From the NCBI GenBank assembly GCA_003520545.1, contig DOUP01000124.1, positions 1-7,937 on the forward strand: a stretch of 7,937 nt of DNA, read 5' to 3'. Both the position numbers and the translations under genes were made by a program. The DNA comes from Maritimibacter sp. GTDB lineage: Bacteria > Pseudomonadota > Alphaproteobacteria > Rhodobacterales > Rhodobacteraceae. The notes under the pieces were generated by a model. The model was not told where the DNA came from, ran no database searches, and worked only from the letters and a program-made list of their open reading frames with translations. Below are positions 1 to 4,147 of the stretch, one piece after another. How positions within the stretch are numbered: the stretch's first letter is position 1; the number at the start of each line of letters is the position of its first letter.

Positions 1-1571
1 TGATCGGCCATTGGGATGGCGAGGAAGAGGCCCGCTGGATCGGTGAAGAGGTGGAGGCGATGCAGGGCGGCACCCGTGGTATTCGCCCGTTTTCGCTGGA
101 TGACATGGCGATCCTGGTGCGTGCATCGCACCAGATGCGGGCTTTTGAAGACAGGTTCCTGACCATCGGGTTGCCCTACCGGGTAATCGGTGGCCCGCGC
201 TTTTACGAGCGGTTGGAAATTCGCGATGCCATGGCCTATTTCCGGCTCGCGGTGTCGCCCGACGACGACCTTGCGTTCGAGCGGATCGTGAACACGCCGC
301 GCCGGGGTCTGGGTGACAAGGCGGTGCAGACCATTCAGCGTGTGGCTCGGGAGATTGAGGCGCCTTTATTTCAAGCTTCTCAGCGCTGTCTTGAAACAAA
401 GGAACTGACCGGTAAAGGCGCCAAGGGTCTCAACACACTCGTTGATGGAATTTCTCTGTGGCGCTTCTTAGTTTTGAACGTCGACAATACGAGAGAAATT
501 GAACCTCGGATGCTCGCCAAGGAACAACTTTCTCAAGAACTTCAATCGTTTGAAACCGAGATGGCGGAACTTTCGAAGATTGATTTGGACGAGGTTTTTG
601 ATGAAGAGAAGGAACGCGAAATACTTGGCCGAGCAGAATTTCTTTCTGACGAAATATCGAATGTTCGTGGGCGTATCGACGTACTGAACACGCACATCAA
701 GATTCTTCAAGGAGATCACATATCTCTGGCCGAGATGATCCTCGACGAGTCGGGCTACACGGAGATGTGGCAGAACGACAAGACGCCAGAAGCACCGGGG
801 CGGCTGGAGAACCTCAAGGAGCTTGTGAAGGCGCTGGAAGAATTCGAGAACCTGCAAGGGTTCCTGGAGCACATCGCGCTGATCATGGACAACGAGTCCG
901 ACGAGGATGAACCGAAGGTCACCATCATGACGCTCCACGCGGCCAAGGGGCTGGAGTTTCCCGTGGTGTTCCTGCCGGGCTGGGAGGATGGGCTTTTCCC
1001 GTCGCAACGGTCGATGGATGAAAGCGGGCTGAAGGGTTTGGAAGAAGAGCGGCGTCTGGCCTATGTCGGGATTACGCGGGCCGAAGAGCTGTGCACGATT
1101 TCCTTTGCGGGGAACCGCCGGATTTATGGCCAATGGCAAAGCCAGCTCCCCTCGCGATTCATCGACGAATTGCCCGAGGAACATGTGGATGTGCTGACGC
1201 CGCCGGGGCTTTACGGTGGAGGCTATGGTGCGGGCGGCATGGGAGGCTCGGACTTCGGCGCCTCGCCGTTGCAGGATCGGGCCGCGCGGGCGGATGCCTA
1301 TAATTCGCCGGGGTGGAAGCGGATGCAGAGCCGTGAGCCAAAGCGCGCCATGACCTCGCCCAACGAGGCGCGGGGGCTGACGATAGATGCCACTGCCGTG
1401 TCGTCGTTTACCCAGGGCGACCGGGTGTTTCACCAGAAGTTCGGCTATGGCTACGTCATGGGAACCGAGGGCGACAAGCTCGATATCGAGTTCGAACGTG
1501 CCGGGTCGAAAAAGGTGGTGGCGAAATTCGTCGTGCCGGCGGATCGCGCCGGGGATGACGTGCCGTTCTGA
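1..1571 (+). CDS. uvrD: DNA helicase II (UvrD/PcrA family), 3' part
   Basis: This is a superfamily 1A 3'-to-5' DNA helicase used in nucleotide excision and mismatch repair; the first half, with the Walker A motif, lies outside the window. The reading frame begins at base 3 and 522 residues are visible. Recognisable parts are motif IV (MAILVRASHQMRAFED, 105-152), the 2B entry NTPRRGLGD (291-317), motif V (TIMTLHAAKGLEFPVVF, about 922-972) and motif VI (EERRLAYVGITRA, about 1046-1084). The 2A end PSRFIDELP is followed by a Gly-rich linker (about 1204-1261). A C-terminal Tudor-like domain (GDRVFHQKFGYGYV, about 1417-1458) is of the kind that contacts RNA polymerase in PcrA/UvrD. Compared with E. 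coli UvrD, subdomain 2B carries an in-frame insertion of roughly 70-80 residues at about 468-716. The gene converges on the minus-strand sRNA array, and I see no intrinsic terminator behind it. Family assignment is very secure. Confidence 0.96.
   Translation, partial: IGHWDGEEEARWIGEEVEAMQGGTRGIRPFSLDDMAILVRASHQMRAFEDRFLTIGLPYRVIGGPRFYERLEIRDAMAYFRLAVSPDDDLAFERIVNTPRRGLGDKAVQTIQRVAREIEAPLFQASQRCLETKELTGKGAKGLNTLVDGISLWRFLVLNVDNTREIEPRMLAKEQLSQELQSFETEMAELSKIDLDEVFDEEKEREILGRAEFLSDEISNVRGRIDVLNTHIKILQGDHISLAEMILDESGYTEMWQNDKTPEAPGRLENLKELVKALEEFENLQGFLEHIALIMDNESDEDEPKVTIMTLHAAKGLEFPVVFLPGWEDGLFPSQRSMDESGLKGLEEERRLAYVGITRAEELCTISFAGNRRIYGQWQSQLPSRFIDELPEEHVDVLTPPGLYGGGYGAGGMGGSDFGASPLQDRAARADAYNSPGWKRMQSREPKRAMTSPNEARGLTIDATAVSSFTQGDRVFHQKFGYGYVMGTEGDKLDIEFERAGSKKVVAKFVVPADRAGDDVPF
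361..735 (+). other. AT-richer mosaic segment with 2B-domain insertion inside uvrD
   Basis: By hand count, 361-720 is about 45% G+C (162/360), while 60-base lines on either side that I counted range from 57 to 70%. Codon choice changes too, with many TTT, TTA, TCT, GAA and AAA codons. The segment covers both conserved 2B residues (PLFQASQRCLETKELTGKG) and the extra block from about 468 to 716. That block is rich in Glu, Leu, Lys and Asp and is probably helical or coiled-coil. The frame is intact throughout, so the gene is likely functional. Because the composition change includes conserved residues, allelic recombination with a lower-G+C relative fits better than a simple insertion. The edges are approximate. 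Confidence 0.6.
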
Positions 1572-1700
1572 CCGGACCGCGTCGTCCGTAGCAGGGCGCG
1601 ACGCCAGACCTTCGACCATGTGAACCGGGCCACGTGCCCGTGTGCGCCACCGCATCTGGTGCGCGCAAAGATCCTGCGATGAAAACCCCCACCCTAAACG
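1572..1700. other. uvrD-sRNA array convergent spacer, no gene
   Basis: This spacer lies between the uvrD stop codon and the terminator of the minus-strand sRNA array. It contains a short GGGC/GCCC stem around a CACGT loop near 1627-1639 and an imperfect GCG-CACC/GGTG-CGC stem near 1644-1666. Neither has a following T-run, so I do not call a uvrD terminator here. No open frame with a credible ribosome binding site is present. Confidence 0.5.
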
Positions 1701-1739
1701 AAAAACGACGACGCCCGGGAGGAGGTGAGCGCCGCCGTT
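1701..1739 (-). terminator. Intrinsic terminator of the DUF1127-sRNA unit (hairpin 8)
   Basis: On the minus strand an 11-pair stem includes GGCGGCGC (1736-1729) pairing with GCGTCGTC (1714-1707) through two G-U pairs, extended by C-G, A-T and A-T pairs. The loop carries CCTCCTCCC (1725-1717). The descending arm runs into TTTTT, then CGTTT, ending near 1697. This is a canonical Rho-independent terminator whose hairpin is also the last CCTCCTCCC element, so it gives the final sRNA a stable 3' end. Confidence 0.85.
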
Positions 1740-1775
1740 CTTCAAGCAATCGACCTCAGGGAGGAGGAAGAGGTC
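1701..1775 (-). ncRNA. ccsR4: CcsR4-like sRNA (hairpins 7 and 8)
   Basis: This is the fourth and last double-hairpin unit of the array. Hairpin 7 pairs GACCTC (1775-1770) with GAGGTC (1757-1752) and shows CCTCCTCCC at 1767-1759. Hairpin 8 is the terminator stem with the motif at 1725-1717. The two motifs start 42 bases apart, close to the 36-42 spacing inside the other pairs. Assignment to the cuckoo/CcsR sRNA family rests on the paired CCUCCUCCC loops and the upstream DUF1127 gene. The 5' end is inferred, because processed ends cannot be read from the sequence. Confidence 0.75.
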
Positions 1776-1787
1776 TTTTGCATCGGT

Positions 1788-1802
1788 CCGGGAAAATCCC
1801 GG
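1788..1802 (-). ncRNA. Motif-free hairpin between sRNA units 3 and 4
   Basis: A perfect six-pair stem CCGGGA / TCCCGG encloses a three-base TTT loop (minus-strand direction). It lies in the widest gap of the array (64 bases between motif starts) and lacks the CCTCCTCCC loop. No T-run follows on either strand, so it is not a clear terminator. It may be a spacer or a processing signal between the third and fourth sRNA; this role is inference. Confidence 0.45.
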
Positions 1803-1816
1803 TATTTGTGTCCTAC

Positions 1817-1879
1817 ACCCCAGGGAGGAGGAGAGGGGTTCGGACGTCGTCGGTTCCCGGGAGGAGGTGGGAACGTCCG
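1817..1879 (-). ncRNA. ccsR3: CcsR3-like sRNA (hairpins 5 and 6)
   Basis: Hairpin 5 has an inner GTTCCC/GGGAAC stem (1874-1869 with 1858-1853) showing the motif at 1867-1859, and an outer CGGACG/CGTCCG stem (1879-1874 with 1846-1841) that competes for C1874. Hairpin 6 has a five-pair ACCCC/GGGGT stem (1839-1835 with 1821-1817) with the motif at 1831-1823. Motif starts are 36 bases apart. Stem sequences differ from the other units while the loops are nearly identical, as expected for selected RNA structure. Ends are inferred. Confidence 0.72.
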
Positions 1880-1889
1880 ATCTGGTTGT

Positions 1890-1964
1890 CTGATGGCGGC
1901 GCTCCAGGGAGGAGGAGGAGCGCCGCCTTCAGGTCCGAACCGATCAGGGAGGAGGAAGATCGGT
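1890..1964 (-). ncRNA. ccsR2: CcsR2-like sRNA (hairpins 3 and 4)
   Basis: Hairpin 3 pairs ACCGATC (1964-1958) with GATCGGT (1945-1939) and shows the motif at 1955-1947. Hairpin 4 is the strongest of the array: GGCGGCGCTCC (1927-1917) pairs perfectly over 11 bases with GGAGCGCCGCC (1905-1895), with the motif at 1915-1907. After one mismatch it extends by a CTGA/TCAG stem (1932-1929 with 1893-1890). Motif starts are 40 bases apart. Family assignment is as for the other units; exact ends are inferred. Confidence 0.72.
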
Positions 1965-1974
1965 CCGTATCTAG

Positions 1975-2044
1975 GACCCGGTAACTTCAGGGAGGAGGAG
2001 AAGCATCCCGGGTCATCGTTCGCATCCGGGAGGAGGTGGATGCG
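1975..2044 (-). ncRNA. ccsR1: CcsR1-like sRNA (hairpins 1 and 2)
   Basis: This is the first unit, starting 17 bases after the DUF1127 stop codon. Hairpin 1 pairs CGCATCC (2044-2038) with GGATGCG (2027-2021), with the motif at 2036-2028. Hairpin 2 has an outer GACCCGG/CCGGGTC stem (2014-2008 with 1981-1975) and an inner CTTC/GAAG stem (2003-2000 with 1988-1985), with the motif at 1998-1990. Motif starts are 38 bases apart. With no promoter or terminator seen between gene and hairpin, this sRNA is probably cut from the 3' end of the DUF1127 transcript, as reported for CcsR RNAs in R. sphaeroides. Confidence 0.75.
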
Positions 2045-2061
2045 TCCGAAACTGTTTGACC

Positions 2062-2283
2062 TTAGCCTTTGGTGCCGTAGGCGGCTTCGCGGGCCAGGAA
2101 CGGGATTTCCGCGCGGGAAATGCCGAGGTCGGCGAGATCGCGGCCGTCGAGGGCACGAAGTTCGTTCAGCGTGGTGCGGTAGGCCTTGCGCTTGGCGCGG
2201 GCTTCACCGAAAGCTTTGAAGAAGGCAGACACGCGGTCGGTAAGGCCGTGGTCGGCGGTGCGGATGTCAGTTGCGTATGCCAT
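2062..2283 (-). CDS. ccaF1: Small DUF1127 protein, CcaF1-like
   Basis: This is a basic 73-residue protein. Its C-terminal half carries the DUF1127 (YjiS-like) signature: an Arg/Lys-rich helix (ARAKRKAYRTTLNELRAL, residues 29-46) followed by DGRDLADLGISRAEIPFLAR (47-66). The homologous R. sphaeroides CcaF1 is reported to bind RNA and to act in sRNA maturation and RNA turnover; a cytoplasmic RNA-binding role is inferred from that. The ATG at 2283 was chosen because it gives the usual family length. In-frame ATGs at 2349 and 2424 would add 22 or 47 residues of unlike sequence, and the one at 2424 lies upstream of the proposed promoter. Upstream of 2283 lies only a weak AAAAGAGA-type ribosome site. 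The gene heads a minus-strand unit that continues into the CCTCCTCCC sRNA array, with a sigma32-like promoter about 100 bases upstream. Confidence 0.85.
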   Translation of the reverse strand: MAYATDIRTADHGLTDRVSAFFKAFGEARAKRKAYRTTLNELRALDGRDLADLGISRAEIPFLAREAAYGTKG

Positions 2284-2351
2284 GTCGTCGTCTCTTTTCG
2301 TCTGTGCGCTTTGCCCTGTCGTTCTGCTCGGGCGCGGCGCTTTCGTCATCA

Positions 2352-2364
2352 GGACATCATGTCC
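2352..2364. promoter_or_regulatory. Perfect inverted repeat in DUF1127 leader
   Basis: GGACAT-C-ATGTCC has six-base arms round a single base. It lies just downstream of the predicted transcription start of the DUF1127-sRNA unit. A one-base spacer is too tight for a good RNA hairpin, so a dimeric repressor operator is more likely than an RNA element. No regulator is recognised. Confidence 0.4.
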
Positions 2365-2380
2365 CGTTCGCTTGAGATGA

Positions 2381-2408
2381 AAATGGGGGTAATGCTGCGC
2401 TTGCACAA
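2381..2408 (-). promoter_or_regulatory. Sigma32-like (RpoH) promoter for DUF1127-sRNA unit
   Basis: On the minus strand, TTGTGC (2408-2403) is followed after 14 bases by CCCCATTT (2388-2381). The latter matches the E. coli sigma32 minus-10 consensus CCCCATNT in full; the minus-35 keeps TTG. The predicted start is near 2373-2370, giving a leader of about 90 bases. RpoHI/RpoHII control is reported for the R. sphaeroides ccaF1-ccsR unit, so both sequence and context support a heat/oxidative stress promoter. Confidence 0.65.
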
Positions 2409-2430
2409 TACTGAGAATGTTCAATGCCGC

Positions 2431-2447
2431 TATGCAGAAATTGCATA
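2431..2447. promoter_or_regulatory. Palindromic operator candidate upstream of RpoH-like promoter
   Basis: TATGCA-GAAAT-TGCATA is a perfect inverted repeat with six-base arms and five-base spacing (17 bases in all). It lies 23 bases upstream of the proposed minus-35 of the DUF1127 unit, in the divergent region shared with mrp. The form suits a dimeric helix-turn-helix regulator. I do not recognise which one. Confidence 0.4.
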
Positions 2448-2558
2448 CGTGAGACTGACCTAATCATTTACGTAAGGTAAGCTTGACGGGCGGAAAGCTG
2501 GGCGCGGGGGGCCGGACGCGCAGAGACGCGCAGATGTGACCGGGGCGCTGGCGCGAAC

Positions 2559-2596
2559 CCCCTTGTTATTCTGGGCAAAAAGCGCGAACCAAGGGG
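2559..2596 (+). promoter_or_regulatory. Stem-loop in the mrp leader
   Basis: CCCCTTG (2559-2565) pairs with CAAGGGG (2590-2596) round a 24-base loop, ending 10 bases before the mrp ribosome binding site (2606-2612). It has no T-run, so it is not a terminator. It could affect mrp translation or mRNA stability; a chance stem cannot be excluded. Confidence 0.3.
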
Positions 2597-2619
2597 CCGC
2601 AGCCCGAGGGAGACACACC

Positions 2620-3708
2620 ATGAGCCTGAACCGCGACCGTATCATTTCGGTCCTGTCCACCATCGCGATGCCGGACAATGGCGACCTAGCTTCGCGCGAT
2701 ATGATCCGTGCTTTGACCATTGACGGGGGGCATGTGAGCTTTCTCATCGAAGCGCCGAGCCCGGACGTCGCCGCCAAGCTGGAGCCGCAGCGGCGGGCAG
2801 CCGAGTCGGCCGTGGCCGCGCTGGACGGGGTCGAAAAGGTCACGGTCATTCTTACCGCGCATGGCGCCGGGACCCCGAGCGCCGCGCCCGCCGAGAAACC
2901 CGCGCCAAGCCTGCGGGTTGGGGGGCATCCCACCAAGCAACAGGGCGTGCAGCCAATCCCCGGTGTGAAAAGCGTGATCGCGATCGCGTCCGGCAAAGGG
3001 GGCGTGGGCAAATCCACGGTCTCCTCGAACCTCGCCGTGGCGCTGGCGGCGGCGGGCCGCAAGGTCGGGCTTCTGGATGCCGACATCCTGGGGCCGAGCC
3101 AGGCGTTGATGATGGGGATCACGGAGAAACCCACTTCGTCGGACGGCAAGATCCTCGACCCGAACGAGGCGCATGGGGTCAAGGTGATCTCGGTCGGGTC
3201 CATCGTGGACCAGGACCAGGCGGTGGTCTGGCGCGGGCCGATGCTGATGGGCACGCTCCAACAGTTTGCCTTCCAGGTGAACTGGGGCGAATTGGACGTT
3301 TTGATCGTCGATCTGCCGCCGGGCACGGGGGACGTGCAGCTGACGCTGGCGCAGAAGGTCGCGATGACCGGGGCATTGGTCGTGTCGACGCCGCAGGACG
3401 TGGCGCTGCTCGATGCGCACAAGGCCATCGACATGTTCGCCAAGGTCAGCGTGCCGGTGCTGGGCATGATCGAAAACATGTCCTCCTATATTTGCCCCAA
3501 GTGCGGGCACGAGGCGCATCTCTTCGGCGAAGGCGGGGTTGCGGCGGAGGCCGAGAAGATCGGCGCGCCGCTCCTGGCGCAATTGCCCTTGTCGCTTGAC
3601 GTGCGGCTGGCAGGCGACGCGGGCACACCCGTGGCGCTGACGGATAGTGCGACCGGGCAGGCGTATCGCGATCTGGCGGCGCAGGTGGTGGCGAACGGCT
3701 GGGCCTGA
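2620..3708 (+). CDS. mrp: Mrp/ApbC family Fe-S cluster carrier ATPase
   Basis: This 362-residue cytosolic protein binds and transfers Fe-S clusters to apo-proteins, using ATP. An N-terminal MIP18/DUF59-type domain (about 4-80) and a Pro/Ala-rich linker (about 81-115) precede the ParA/MinD-like P-loop domain. Visible motifs are the deviant Walker A GKGGVGKS (125-132, with Lys126 and Lys131), switch region DADILGPS (153-160), Walker B LIVDLPPGTGD (228-238) and the cluster-binding CPKC pair (Cys292 and Cys295). The ATG at 2620 was chosen because GAGGGAG lies seven bases upstream. An open frame extending back to a GTG at 2536 has no ribosome site and runs through the leader stem. The gene stands alone: it is divergent from the DUF1127 unit and closed by a strong terminator. 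Length and motifs are normal for the family. Confidence 0.95.
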   Translation: MSLNRDRIISVLSTIAMPDNGDLASRDMIRALTIDGGHVSFLIEAPSPDVAAKLEPQRRAAESAVAALDGVEKVTVILTAHGAGTPSAAPAEKPAPSLRVGGHPTKQQGVQPIPGVKSVIAIASGKGGVGKSTVSSNLAVALAAAGRKVGLLDADILGPSQALMMGITEKPTSSDGKILDPNEAHGVKVISVGSIVDQDQAVVWRGPMLMGTLQQFAFQVNWGELDVLIVDLPPGTGDVQLTLAQKVAMTGALVVSTPQDVALLDAHKAIDMFAKVSVPVLGMIENMSSYICPKCGHEAHLFGEGGVAAEAEKIGAPLLAQLPLSLDVRLAGDAGTPVALTDSATGQAYRDLAAQVVANGWA

Positions 3709-3737
3709 TCGTCTGATAGAGCCGACGGACTGATGAG

Positions 3738-3769
3738 CCGGCGCGATGCTTCGCGCCGGTTTTCGTTTT
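3738..3769 (+). terminator. Intrinsic terminator of mrp
   Basis: CCGGCGCGA (3738-3746) pairs perfectly over nine bases with TCGCGCCGG (3751-3759) round a TGCT loop, followed by TTTTCGTTTT. It begins 30 bases after the mrp stop codon and separates mrp from the dcw control region. Confidence 0.92.
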
Positions 3770-3793
3770 CCGAGGGTCATAACCGTTCGATTA

Positions 3794-3808
3794 CGGGATT
3801 TCATGGCA
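3794..3808 (+). promoter_or_regulatory. MraZ-like box 1
   Basis: CGGGA-TTTCA-TGGCA is the first of four related 15-base elements in this region (consensus TGGGATTTCATGGNA). It fits the TGGGN-N5-TGGGN layout of E. coli MraZ operators with one change in each half. Confidence 0.5.
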
Positions 3809-3834
3809 CCGGCACTGTGAGTCGGCCTGTGGTA

Positions 3835-3849
3835 TGGGAAATCATGGAA
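3835..3849 (+). promoter_or_regulatory. MraZ-like box 2
   Basis: TGGGA-AATCA-TGGAA has the same orientation as box 1, with starts 41 bases apart. The first half is a perfect TGGGN; the second has one change. Confidence 0.5.
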
Positions 3850-3852
3850 CCC

Positions 3853-3895
3853 GACTCGACCTCCTGCGTTCTGGAGGCGAATCCGGCAAGGATTC
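3853..3895. promoter_or_regulatory. Cluster of three GANTC (CcrM-type) sites with tandem stems
   Basis: GACTC (3853-3857), GAATC (3879-3883) and GATTC (3891-3895) fall within 43 bases. GANTC is the CcrM methylation site of many alphaproteobacteria and, with GcrA, can tie promoters to the cell cycle. The last two lie in the inverted repeat GAATCC-GGCAA-GGATTC (3879-3895). A CCTCC/GGAGG stem (3860-3864 with 3873-3877) lies just before it. Methylation control of the division operon is inferred. Confidence 0.4.
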
Positions 3896-3958
3896 ATAAG
3901 GCTGGCCGGCGGACACCGGGTTCTCAGGCCGCGGTTTTGCCTGTAATAGTCATTTCCA

Positions 3959-3973
3959 TGGGATTTCAGGGGA
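3959..3973 (+). promoter_or_regulatory. MraZ-like box 3, next to candidate promoter
   Basis: TGGGA-TTTCA-GGGGA ends five bases before the candidate minus-35 at 3978. The 13-base core CCATGGGATTTCA (3956-3968) recurs perfectly inverted at 4138-4150. Confidence 0.55.
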
Positions 3974-3977
3974 ACTT

Positions 3978-4005
3978 TTTTCAGATCTTTTGAATACACT
4001 ATATA
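3978..4005 (+). promoter_or_regulatory. Candidate sigma70-type promoter for mraZ operon
   Basis: TTTTCA (3978-3983) is followed after 16 bases by TATATA (4000-4005), with a predicted start near 4012. It lies between two inverted MraZ-like boxes, which supports it. Both hexamers are imperfect (4/6 each), and the resulting leader of about 430 bases would be long, so a promoter nearer mraZ remains possible. Confidence 0.35.
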
Positions 4006-4112
4006 TGGTATTGGCGGACGCCCGCTTACGCGAGATCGGTGGTTTTGTTCTCTTTTTAGACCTACAACACCTTGTGTTGCGACCCCCTTCGAAACCACAT
4101 TTAGCGGACATT

Positions 4113-4147
4113 TCCCCAAAAAAACCATTGCTTCCCATGAAATCCCA
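4113..4147 (-). promoter_or_regulatory. MraZ-like box 4, four half-sites at 10-base period, inverted
   Basis: Read on the minus strand from 4147, half-sites TGGGA, TGGGA, TGGTT and GGGGA repeat every 10 bases, about one helical turn. The first two are perfect TGGGN. This is the most extensive site in the region, on the opposite strand to boxes 1-3, and lies about 100 bases downstream of the predicted start. Confidence 0.55.

Larger units (their letters stand above)
1717..2036 (-). repeat. Array of eight CCTCCTCCC motifs in hairpin loops
   Basis: The nine-base motif occurs exactly eight times on the minus strand, with low ends at 1717, 1759, 1823, 1859, 1907, 1947, 1990 and 2028. Steps are 42, 64, 36, 48, 40, 43 and 38. 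Two loop types occur: CACCTCCTCCCGG (hairpins 1, 5 and 8) and TCCTCCTCCCTG (hairpins 2, 3, 4, 6 and 7). Each copy is framed by a different pair of complementary arms. CCTCC is the anti-Shine-Dalgarno core of 16S rRNA, so these loops could pair with ribosome binding sites of mRNAs. That is a general inference for C/U-rich loop RNAs; targets cannot be read here. Confidence 0.9.
2284..2619. other. Divergent intergenic region between DUF1127 gene and mrp
   Basis: This 336-base stretch contains the minus-strand sigma32-like promoter, two palindromes (2352-2364 and 2431-2447) and an eight-base palindrome TTACGTAA (2468-2475). A tandem repeat ACGCGCAGA lies at 2516-2524 and 2526-2534, and an mrp leader stem at 2559-2596. 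I see no convincing sigma70 promoter for mrp and no small gene. Plus-strand G+C rises sharply after 2480. Confidence 0.5.

Noticed and set aside
468..1745. Long minus-strand open frame (425 codons) opposite uvrD
   Set aside because: It is a shadow of uvrD and the sRNA terminator region, with no ribosome site and no recognisable domain.
1707..2044. CRISPR array
   Set aside because: Repeats are only 9-13 bases, each is flanked by a different inverted repeat, spacing varies from 36 to 64, and no cas genes are present.
1725..2219. Plus-strand open frames over the GGGAGGAGG repeats (also 1634-1984), coding Gly/Arg-rich repeats
   Set aside because: The repeats are explained by minus-strand hairpins with complementary arms and a terminator. 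No family resemblance is seen, and the frames arise from stop-poor G-rich sequence.
2516..2534. Tandem ACGCGCAGA repeat before mrp
   Set aside because: There are only two nine-base copies in G+C-rich sequence. It is noted in the intergenic entry but is too slight for a separate finding.
3781..3800. tRNA T-arm-like GTTCGATTAC
   Set aside because: Only three flanking pairs are possible, and no acceptor, D or anticodon arms can be built round it.
3733..3993. 86-codon plus-strand open frame after mrp
   Set aside because: Its start lies just before the mrp terminator hairpin, it has no ribosome binding site, and it runs across two boxes and the GANTC cluster.
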